Assembly: GCA_937942205.1 (NCBI GenBank)
Contig: CALDFO010000186.1
Span: 1 to 5,698, forward strand
Reading direction: 5' to 3'
Source: an uncultured Alphaproteobacteria bacterium
GTDB taxonomy: Bacteria > Pseudomonadota > Alphaproteobacteria > Micropepsales > Micropepsaceae
DNA length: 5,698 nt
Part shown: positions 1-4,988 of the stretch, piece by piece
Position numbering within the stretch: the stretch's first letter is position 1
Layout of the letters: each line of letters begins with the position of its first letter
Program-made: the position numbers and the translations under genes
The notes under the pieces: generated by a model
What the model was told of the DNA's origin: nothing
The model's input: the letters and a program-made list of their open reading frames with translations, nothing else
The model's database searches: none

Positions 1-167
1 AGCGTGGCTTGCGAGACATAGAGCAGCCCGCCTTCCACGATGCCCATCAGGATGGCGAAGAAGACCGGCGCGACCAGCGCGAATTCGATCGCCGCCGACC
101 CTTTCTGGTCGGCGCGCAGCCGCTTGCGGCGCTTGGCCAGGCCCGACACGATGCGATGTCCGATCAC
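1..167 (-). CDS. tadE: TadE-like pseudopilin, 5' end only (truncated by left window edge)
   Basis: Fifty-five codons of the N-terminus are visible; the rest lies outside the window. The protein opens with a short basic stretch (KRRKRLR) followed by the prepilin-like motif KGSAAIEFALVAPVF and a hydrophobic helix (about residues 25-44). Gly23 fits the -1 position of prepilin peptidase cleavage and Glu28 the conserved +5 glutamate. This is the signature of TadE-type pseudopilins, minor membrane-anchored components of the Tad pilus that the same prepilin peptidase (CpaA/TadV) processes. The start is GTG at 167-165: a GAGAGG Shine-Dalgarno sequence lies at 180-175 with a 7-base spacer, and no better start was seen. 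It is divergent from the tadG-like gene at 405. Other members of the TadE/TadF/TadG group share this N-terminus, so the exact paralogue is uncertain without the C-terminus. Confidence 0.85.
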   Translation of the reverse strand, partial: MIGHRIVSGLAKRRKRLRADQKGSAAIEFALVAPVFFAILMGIVEGGLLYVSQAT

Positions 168-236
168 GGTTAAGCCTCTCGAAGGCCTGTTTTTACGCGG
201 TTTCGCGCGGATCGCGAAGGCAAAGCCCCATTCTTG

Positions 237-252
237 CTCAACAAGTGGTTAA
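237..252 (-). promoter_or_regulatory. CtrA-like box upstream of tadE-like gene
   Basis: Read on the minus strand this is TTAA-N7-TTGAG, against the CtrA consensus TTAA-N7-TTAAC (first half exact, second half 3 of 5). It begins TTAACCA, and lies 70-85 bases upstream of the GTG start of the tadE-like gene. It is a weak match that gains some weight from similar boxes in front of other genes in this window. Confidence 0.35.
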
Positions 253-290
253 GCGCGCCGGGGGCGCGGCCGCGGGTCTTCGCGGCGCCC

Positions 291-323
291 ATCGTTAACG
301 GCGCGGGATATTCTGTTAACGAT
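291..323. promoter_or_regulatory. Perfect 9-bp inverted repeat, candidate operator
   Basis: ATCGTTAAC at 291-299 and its exact reverse complement GTTAACGAT at 315-323 are separated by 15 bases. Each arm contains the palindrome GTTAAC, and the arm centres are 24 bp apart, slightly over two helical turns, as expected for a dimeric regulator bound on one face. The element is in the divergent gap between the tadE-like and tadG-like genes, about 80 bases before the tadG start, so it could control either or both. Just after it, GTTAACGATTGCGTTACC (315-332) resembles a CtrA box with a one-base spacing error. No convincing -35/-10 pair was seen. The regulator is unknown. Confidence 0.4.
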
Positions 324-404
324 TGCGTTACCAGCTTTGGCGATGGCAACGGCTTTTTCACCGCTGCTGGTGCATAGGAACAGGCGAACCGATGGGCGCC
401 GCCA

Positions 405-2294
405 ATGGGCCAGACCGAAAATCTTTTCCGCCGCCTGCGCACAGCGCTGCGCGGTTTCCTGCGCGACCGGCGCGGCAATGTCGCGATGATGTTCGGCATC
501 GCGCTGGTGCCGCTGGCGCTGGCCGCCGGCATCGGCCTGGATTTCGCCCGCGCCGCGATGGTGCGCGCCTCGATGAGCGAGGCGCTGGACGCGGCGGGCC
601 TGGCCATCGCCTCTTCGACCGGGCTGGACCGGACCAAGGCCCAGGACCTGGCGCAGAAATATTTCAACGCCAATTACAAGGGCGCGGGCGCGCCGGTCGT
701 CACCATCTCCAACGACGGCTACGACAAGGACGGCTCGGTCACGCTGCAGGTCACCGGCAGCGTGCCGACCACGCTGATGCGCCTGGCCAATTACGACCAT
801 CTGGACGTCAAGAGCAGCACCACGGTGGTCTGGGGCCAGACCAAGCTGTGGGTCTCGCTGGTGCTGGACAATTCCGGCTCCATGGATGACACCGATTCCA
901 CCGGCACCTCCAAGATGACGGCGCTGAAGGGCGCGGCGGGAAGCCTGATCGATACGCTCAAGAAAGCGGCCGCCTCCACGCCGGAAAACGTGAAGGTCAC
1001 CATCGTGCCTTTCTCCGGCGTGGTGAATGTCGGAACCGACAACGCGTCCAAGTCCTGGCTGGACTGGACCGACTGGGAGGCCAAGCCGGTCGGCTACACG
1101 CCCGATTCCAGCGTCGGCTATTACAGCGCGTGCCCCTTCACCGATGCGGACAACAAGCTGCAGGATCCCTATCAATTTTACTGCACCACCGGGCCCACGA
1201 ACAGTGCGAGCAAGACGGCCAATCTTCCCACCAGCGGCACCTATCGCGGCTGGATCTGTCCCGGCATGGGGTATGGCGACGATCATCACCGCCGCTATTT
1301 CAACGGCTGCTGGGACAGCGTGCCCTCCCAGACGCGCACGGTGACCGAGACGGAGACCCAGCCCCAGGATGTGCGCCAGACCTGCAGCCAGACCGGCAGC
1401 GGCACCATCACCTGCACGGACAAGAACAATTATCCCAGGGATAACGGCAAGAGCACGACCACCACGACCAGCAGCACCAGCAACGGCTATACCAAGGACA
1501 CCGACAGCGAGGATACGTCCACGACGAAGACCAGCGGCAATACCGACGGCAGCAAGGATTGCTCCGGCAGCGGCAGCAAAAAGAAATGCACCTGGGACCG
1601 TTCCTATACCCAGAACAAAGTCACGACGACCGTGACCAAGCGAGCCTATAATTTCTCGCATACCTGGCGGTTGAATGACCGCTCGACCTGGAAGGGCTGC
1701 GTGGTGGACCGGCAGAAGAAGCCCGACGCCGCCGACGACTATGACGCCAAGAATTCGCCGCCCAGTTCGGAGAAGTTCCCGGCCGCCAATGTCAGCGGCT
1801 GCCTGAGTTCCACCGTCATGACCATGATTTCACCCTGGGACGGCACCGTCTGGGACAAGCTGAAGACCAAGATCACCGGCATGTCCACCGGCGGCTCCAC
1901 CAACCAGGGCATCGGCTTCGTGCATGGCTGGCAGACCCTGACCAACAGCGATCCCTACAATCCCGGCGCGGTGCCCGGCGACACCACGCGCTACATCATC
2001 CTGTTCAGCGACGGCCTCAACACCGTGGACCGCTGGTGGGGCACCGGCACGGACGGCACGCCGGATGCCGACAAGATCGACGGCCGCATGAAGCTGGCCT
2101 GCGACAATGCCAAGAAGGACGGCGTGGTCATCTACACCATCTTCCTCAACCTGGGCGGCAAGGGCGATTCCTCGGCCCTGCAATACTGCGCCAGCGACAG
2201 CACGAAGTATTTCGGCATCACCTCCAACGGCGCCGTGGTCACGGCGTTCGAGCAGATCGGCAAGGACATCACCAACGTGCATGTCAGCCGCTAG
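405..2294 (+). CDS. tadG: TadG-like pilus assembly protein: pseudopilin N-terminus plus von Willebrand A domain
   Basis: A 629-residue protein, probably anchored in the inner membrane with its bulk in the periplasm. Residues 1-23 are basic; RRGNVAMMFGIALVPLALAA (22-41) begins the pseudopilin-type helix. Gly24 fits the cleavage position, but +5 is Met29 rather than Glu, as is common in TadG-type proteins. A vWA fold starts near residue 148 (LWVSLVLDNSGSM) with the metal-ion site DxSxS at Asp155, Ser157 and Ser159; the later loops look like STGGSTNQG with Thr499 and LFSDG with Asp536, so the site appears complete. Between them is a long insert (about 220-470) with ten cysteines (first Cys243, last Cys466); two more are at 566 and 595, twelve in all. 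Residues 350-410 are Thr/Ser/Lys-rich and look disordered. The ATG at 405 is the first possible start after an in-frame stop at 375; its ribosome site is weak. The gene stands alone and ends at a strong terminator. TadG roles in assembly or adhesion are known only in general terms. Confidence 0.88.
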   Translation: MGQTENLFRRLRTALRGFLRDRRGNVAMMFGIALVPLALAAGIGLDFARAAMVRASMSEALDAAGLAIASSTGLDRTKAQDLAQKYFNANYKGAGAPVVTISNDGYDKDGSVTLQVTGSVPTTLMRLANYDHLDVKSSTTVVWGQTKLWVSLVLDNSGSMDDTDSTGTSKMTALKGAAGSLIDTLKKAAASTPENVKVTIVPFSGVVNVGTDNASKSWLDWTDWEAKPVGYTPDSSVGYYSACPFTDADNKLQDPYQFYCTTGPTNSASKTANLPTSGTYRGWICPGMGYGDDHHRRYFNGCWDSVPSQTRTVTETETQPQDVRQTCSQTGSGTITCTDKNNYPRDNGKSTTTTTSSTSNGYTKDTDSEDTSTTKTSGNTDGSKDCSGSGSKKKCTWDRSYTQNKVTTTVTKRAYNFSHTWRLNDRSTWKGCVVDRQKKPDAADDYDAKNSPPSSEKFPAANVSGCLSSTVMTMISPWDGTVWDKLKTKITGMSTGGSTNQGIGFVHGWQTLTNSDPYNPGAVPGDTTRYIILFSDGLNTVDRWWGTGTDGTPDADKIDGRMKLACDNAKKDGVVIYTIFLNLGGKGDSSALQYCASDSTKYFGITSNGAVVTAFEQIGKDITNVHVSR

Positions 2295-2316
2295 GAAGCG
2301 GCGCGGCGCACAATAA

Positions 2317-2347
2317 AAAAGGCGGAACGCGCTGCGTTCCGCCTTTT
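2317..2347. terminator. Bidirectional intrinsic terminator
   Basis: AAAAGGCGGAACGC (2317-2330) and GCGTTCCGCCTTTT (2334-2347) form a perfect 14-bp stem with a 3-base GCT loop. The plus strand ends the stem in TTTT and the minus strand continues into TTTTTT from the A run at 2315-2320, so it can stop transcription from both sides. It lies 22 bases after the tadG-like stop and the same distance from the end of the convergent gene at 2369-2824, serving both. Confidence 0.92.
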
Positions 2348-2368
2348 CTGTCTTGTCGGGTGGCCGGA

Positions 2369-2824
2369 TCAGCCGCCGCGGCCGGTCGCCGCCTGGCGCG
2401 CCGCGTTCTGGTGGCTGTTGATCTGGCCTTGAATGGCCTCGGCATCCTTGCCGTCGCCGGGAACCGGGGCCAGCTCGCAGCGCGCGCCGGTGCAGTTGTA
2501 GGTGACGCGCTGGGCGCCGCGATTCAGCGTCACGGTGCCGGCGCTGTCGCCGCCGGTGACATTGACGCGACTGCCGAACACCTGCTTGCCGTCGGCGTTC
2601 AGGGCGACGATGTTGGTGCGGCCATAGCCCTTGCCCTGCACGAAGGCATGGCGGGCGTCGATCATGGTGATGTCGGCGATGGCCGGATTGCCGACATACA
2701 CGGTCGCCACCGGCGTGTTGAAGGTCAGGGTGCGCACTTCGTCCAGCGTCAGGCTGACATCGGCGGCGCTGGCGGGCAGATAGCTGGCGCAAACCAGCGC
2801 GGTGGCGAGCAGGAACTGACGCAT
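2369..2824 (-). CDS. Secreted stand-alone CpaC/secretin N-terminal-domain protein
   Basis: A 151-residue exported protein. Residues 1-20 are a signal peptide (MRQFLLATALVCASYLPASA) with cleavage expected at ASA-AD. Residues 22-90 match the pattern of the domain found at the N-terminus of CpaC/RcpA pilus secretins (Pfam T2SS-T3SS_pil_N type): hydrophobic strands, then PVATVYVGNPAIADI, then VQGKGYGRTNIVALNADG. The secretin channel domain that normally follows is absent; instead there is a short strand segment with a Cys111/Cys116 pair (NCTGARC), which could form a disulfide, and a polar Gln/Ala-rich tail. A full CpaC is about three times longer, yet the ORF begins with a good signal peptide and ends at a terminator, so this looks like a complete small protein rather than a fragment. 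It probably acts in the periplasm near the secretin or pilus. The start ATG (2824-2822) is chosen by the signal peptide; the ribosome site is weak. Confidence 0.85.
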   Translation of the reverse strand: MRQFLLATALVCASYLPASAADVSLTLDEVRTLTFNTPVATVYVGNPAIADITMIDARHAFVQGKGYGRTNIVALNADGKQVFGSRVNVTGGDSAGTVTLNRGAQRVTYNCTGARCELAPVPGDGKDAEAIQGQINSHQNAARQAATGRGG

Positions 2825-2867
2825 GGGCGGACCATCCGGAATTTCCCCGCCACCCTAGGCCCGCGCC

Positions 2868-2883
2868 GTAAAAGAAGCCTTAA
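2868..2883 (-). promoter_or_regulatory. CtrA-like box upstream of the CpaC-N-like gene
   Basis: On the minus strand this reads TTAA-N7-TTTAC, with one mismatch in the second half to the CtrA consensus TTAA-N7-TTAAC. It sits 44-59 bases upstream of the CpaC-N-like start codon, close enough to overlap a -35 region. The same gap also precedes the PAP2 gene on the other strand, so it could affect both. Confidence 0.45.
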
Positions 2884-2931
2884 GGCATGGGGGCTAAACA
2901 GGGGCGCGCAGCCTTGGGAACCCGTTGCCCG

Positions 2932-3945
2932 ATGTCCGACATTGCCCGCCTTCAGCGCGTCCTGCTCGGCCTGGTGCTGCTGCTGACCGCGCTGGATGCC
3001 GCCTGGTGGCGGCTGGCGGGATTCGACCTGGATGCGCCCGCCTATGGCCGCCTGGCGGCCCTGTCGCTGGGGCTGCTGGGCGCGGGGCTTTACTATCAGG
3101 AACGCCGCCGCGAGCCGCAGATCGCCGCCATGCTGCTGGGGGCCGCCTTCCTGATCCAGTTTTCCGCCGCCGCCAGCGTGCTCAACTACATGCTGATTCC
3201 GCTGGCGGGGCCCCGGATCGACGGCCTGCTGATGGCGGCCGACACCGCGCTGGGCTTCGACTGGTACCGGGTGATGCTGGCGATGGCGGACCGGCCGCGG
3301 CTGAATCTTGCGTTCTTCCATGTCTACAATCTGGTGCTGCCGGAAATCGCGCTGGTGCTGGTGGCGTTGGCCTGGAGCGGGCGGACGGTGCAGACCTATC
3401 GCTTCTGTCTGGCGCTGGCGGCGGCGGCGCTGATGGCGATCTTCTTCTGGGCCGCCTTTCCCTCGTTCGGCGCCATGTCGCTGCACGGTTTCGCGCCCGG
3501 TATCGCGGCGCGGCTGACGCTGACCGTCGACACGCAATACGGCCAGGAGCTGGCGGCGCTGCTGCGCGACGGCCCCGGCTTCATCTCGCCCGCCGACCTG
3601 CGCGGCCTGATCGGCTTTCCCTCCTATCACGGCGCGCTGGCGCTGATCGTCACCTGGTATGGCTGGAGCCTGCGCGGCTTGCGCTGGCCGTTGATCGCGC
3701 TGAACGCGGCGGTGCTGGTGTCGACGCCGGTGCAGGGCGGCCATCACATGGTGGATGTGCTGGCGGCCTTTCCGGTCGCGGCGCTGGCGCTGGCGCTGGC
3801 GGGAGAACGGCAAGGGGCGCGGAACCCGGCGCGAATGCGCGGCTTGGTAAACAGGATGCGAAACTTAACGATACAGCTTCGGAAAAACGGGGCGTTTCGT
3901 GCCATGCCGGCACATCCGGCGCGCCAATCGCGCGCGGCTGATTAA
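2932..3945 (+). CDS. PAP2-family integral membrane phosphatase (PAP2_3/Aur1-like group)
   Basis: A 337-residue, Ala/Leu-rich protein with about seven or eight hydrophobic segments (roughly 7-24, 41-58, 64-90, 129-148, 157-176, 231-248, 253-267, 273-291). Two PAP2 catalytic motifs are clear: FPSYHGA with His233, and STPVQGGHHMVDV with His271 and Asp275, matching the family's PSxH and GHxxxD patterns. PAP2 enzymes use these histidines to remove or transfer phosphate from lipid phosphates or related substrates at the membrane. Segments such as DTALGFDWYR and FPSFGAM fit the PAP2_3 subgroup, which includes inositolphosphoryl transferases; the actual substrate cannot be told. An in-frame ATG at 2887 would add 15 residues; I prefer 2932 because the extension is polar and the first helix follows the second Met closely, but neither has a strong ribosome site. 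The stop codon overlaps the CtrA-like box of the pilin gene. No link to pilus assembly is visible beyond position. Confidence 0.85.
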   Translation: MSDIARLQRVLLGLVLLLTALDAAWWRLAGFDLDAPAYGRLAALSLGLLGAGLYYQERRREPQIAAMLLGAAFLIQFSAAASVLNYMLIPLAGPRIDGLLMAADTALGFDWYRVMLAMADRPRLNLAFFHVYNLVLPEIALVLVALAWSGRTVQTYRFCLALAAAALMAIFFWAAFPSFGAMSLHGFAPGIAARLTLTVDTQYGQELAALLRDGPGFISPADLRGLIGFPSYHGALALIVTWYGWSLRGLRWPLIALNAAVLVSTPVQGGHHMVDVLAAFPVAALALALAGERQGARNPARMRGLVNRMRNLTIQLRKNGAFRAMPAHPARQSRAAD

Positions 3946-3957
3946 GTCGATCTTAAG
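3942..3957 (+). promoter_or_regulatory. CtrA-like box in front of the flp pilin gene
   Basis: TTAA-N7-TTAAG, differing from the CtrA consensus TTAA-N7-TTAAC only in the last base. It also matches on the minus strand (TTAA-N7-TTAAT). It lies 96-111 bases before the flp start codon and overlaps the PAP2 stop codon at 3943-3945. In Caulobacter the pilin gene pilA is activated by CtrA, so the location makes biological sense. No clear -10 element was identified downstream, leaving the transcript start unplaced in the leader 3958-4052. Confidence 0.55.
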
Positions 3958-4052
3958 CGCCGCCATTTTAGATTGGCGTCTGTCCGCAACGAGCGAAAAC
4001 AATTTCGAGCGGGGTTGGGCATCCTAGGGTGTCAATAAAGTTGGAGACTGAA

Positions 4053-4217
4053 ATGAACATCTTCTCGCGTTTCGTTCGCGATGAGTCCGGCGCCACCGCC
4101 ATCGAGTATGGCCTGATCGCCGCCCTCATCTCGGTCGTCATCATCACCGGTCTGTCGGTCATCGGCACGCAGCTGTCGACCAAGCTGGATAAGATCGGCA
4201 CCGAGCTGTCGAAGTAA
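4053..4217 (+). CDS. flp: Flp/PilA-type major pilin
   Basis: A 54-residue prepilin, typical length for the Flp family. The leader MNIFSRFVRDESG (1-13) is followed by ATAIEYGLIAALISV; cleavage is expected after Gly13, with Glu18 at +5 and Tyr19 at +6, the hallmark Flp Glu-Tyr pair. The mature pilin would be 41 residues: a hydrophobic helix (about 16-38) and a short polar tail ending KLDKIGTELSK. CpaA, encoded just downstream, is the expected peptidase, and the product polymerises into the pilus fibre. The ATG at 4053 is chosen because GGAG (4043-4046) sits 6 bases before it; a GTG at 4029 would add eight residues with no such signal. Upstream is a CtrA-like box; downstream a hairpin separates it from cpaA, which would let the pilin be made in excess of the machinery. 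Confidence 0.96.
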   Translation: MNIFSRFVRDESGATAIEYGLIAALISVVIITGLSVIGTQLSTKLDKIGTELSK

Positions 4218-4241
4218 GATCACGGTCTTGCTTTTCCGCGG

Positions 4242-4276
4242 CGGCCGCCTTTTCACGAGGGCGGCCGTCCGTTTTT
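4242..4276 (+). terminator. Probable terminator/attenuator between flp and cpaA
   Basis: CGGCCGCC (4242-4249) pairs with GGCGGCCG (4260-4267) around a 10-base loop, followed after four bases by TTTTT (4272-4276). The stem is all G/C. The 4-base gap before the T run and the large loop make it less than textbook, so partial termination is plausible. A leaky stop here would give abundant pilin mRNA and less cpaA-onward transcript. Confidence 0.5.
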
Positions 4277-4288
4277 CCGGATTGTCCC

Positions 4289-4798
4289 ATGCTGGCTGAA
4301 GCTCTTGTCCTGGTCATCCTGCCGCTGCTGCTGATCGCCGCCGCGGGCTGGGACATCGCCAGTTTCACCATTCCCAATTTCCTCACCGCGGCGCTGACCC
4401 TGCTGTTCGCGGTCTTCGCCGTGGCCGCGGGCCTGTCCTGGGCGGCGATCGGCTGGCACCTGCTGGCGGGCGGCATCGGCCTGACCGTCGGTTTCATCCT
4501 GTTCGCGCTGGGCTATGTCGGCGGCGGCGACGCCAAGCTGTTCGCGGCCGTGGCGCTGTGGCTGGGCTTCGGCGATCTGCTGCCCTATGCGCTGATTGCC
4601 TCGGCCTTTGGCGGCGTCCTCACCCTGGCCGTGCTGATGGCGCGCAAATGGCTGATCCCGGTCTGGCTGCTGCGTTATCCGTGGGTGCTGAAGCTGCATG
4701 ACAGCAAATCGGGCATTCCCTATGGCGTCGCGCTGGCGGCGGGCGCCTTCTTCCTGCTGCCGGATACGGAAATCTTCCGCCTGGCCGCCGGCGCCTGA
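4289..4798 (+). CDS. cpaA: CpaA/TadV prepilin peptidase (A24 family)
   Basis: A 169-residue polytopic inner-membrane aspartic protease that cleaves the leader from pre-Flp and probably from TadE/TadG-type pseudopilins. Both catalytic aspartates are visible in family context: Asp22 in AGWDIASFTIPN and Asp81 in GYVGGGDAKLFA (the GxGD-type motif with the following Lys). Hydrophobic segments lie at about 5-20, 33-48, 55-75, 83-93 and 98-116, and the conserved IPYGVALAAGA stretch is near the C-terminus. The length fits the short TadV/CpaA type, which lacks the N-terminal methylase domain of PilD. It follows flp by 71 bases across a hairpin. The Shine-Dalgarno signal before the ATG is poor, in line with a low-abundance enzyme. 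The stop is TGA at 4796-4798. Confidence 0.95.
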   Translation: MLAEALVLVILPLLLIAAAGWDIASFTIPNFLTAALTLLFAVFAVAAGLSWAAIGWHLLAGGIGLTVGFILFALGYVGGGDAKLFAAVALWLGFGDLLPYALIASAFGGVLTLAVLMARKWLIPVWLLRYPWVLKLHDSKSGIPYGVALAAGAFFLLPDTEIFRLAAGA

Positions 4799-4988
4799 AA
4801 ATCGCATTCCCGCTATTCGCATTAAGAAACCGGTAAGGCGGGCAAAGGCGCGCCGGATCGCGCTTTGGCGCGCATCCGTCCGTGCGCGCGGCGTGCCCGA
4901 TACCGGTCCGTGTACGAATGGCGCAGCCTCTCATTAAGCAATTTCTAAAGGGTTGCGTGGTGAATTGGGCGCAAAGGAGCCGCTTCCC
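4799..4988. other. 190-base non-coding gap between cpaA and cpaB
   Basis: No credible gene is seen on either strand. It contains two TTAA-N7 half-matches to the CtrA consensus (TTAA-N7-GTAAG at 4822-4837; TTAA-N7-CTAAA at 4934-4949), a 7-bp inverted repeat GCGCGCC/GGCGCGC (4848-4854 and 4867-4873) without a T run, and the cpaB ribosome site AAAGGAG at 4973-4979. The length suggests that cpaB has its own promoter, but no -35/-10 pair could be assigned with confidence. Confidence 0.5.
4934..4949 (+). promoter_or_regulatory. Weak CtrA-like box upstream of cpaB
   Basis: TTAA-N7-CTAAA: exact first half, 3 of 5 in the second half of TTAA-N7-TTAAC. It is 40-55 bases before the cpaB start, a position compatible with a promoter-proximal site. 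Taken alone it is poor evidence; it is listed because TTAA is scarce in this GC-rich window and concentrated in the gaps before pilus genes. Confidence 0.25.

Noticed and set aside
1450..1590. Thr/Ser codon-rich stretch as a tandem DNA repeat
   Set aside because: The ACC/ACG/AGC codons are mixed without a constant repeat unit; it is amino-acid low complexity, not a tandem nucleotide repeat.
249..1661. A 470-codon open frame on the minus strand opposite the tadG-like gene
   Set aside because: Its product is Gly/Ala/Arg/His-rich with no recognisable domain, and it runs opposite a gene with clear pseudopilin and vWA motifs. Long antisense frames arise readily in GC-rich DNA with strong wobble bias.
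1830..3813. Long minus-strand and plus-strand frames overlapping the CpaC-N-like and PAP2 genes (1830-2792, 2036-2986, 2749-3813, 2925-3941)
   Set aside because: Their products are rich in Arg/Gln/His/Gly/Ala, cross gene boundaries and the terminator, and carry no known motif; they are frame shadows of the real genes.
3969..3988. Possible sigma-54 promoter before flp (TTGGCG...CCGCAA)
   Set aside because: The distance between the GG and GC elements is 9 bases instead of the required 10, and the -12 element is a poor match.
4029..4052. GTG at 4029 as an earlier start for the flp pilin
   Set aside because: The ATG at 4053 has GGAG six bases upstream and gives a standard Flp leader; the extension would include the ribosome site itself.
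4848..4873. GCGCGCC/GGCGCGC inverted repeat as a terminator of cpaA
   Set aside because: There is no T run after it and such GC-only repeats are common by chance in this base composition.
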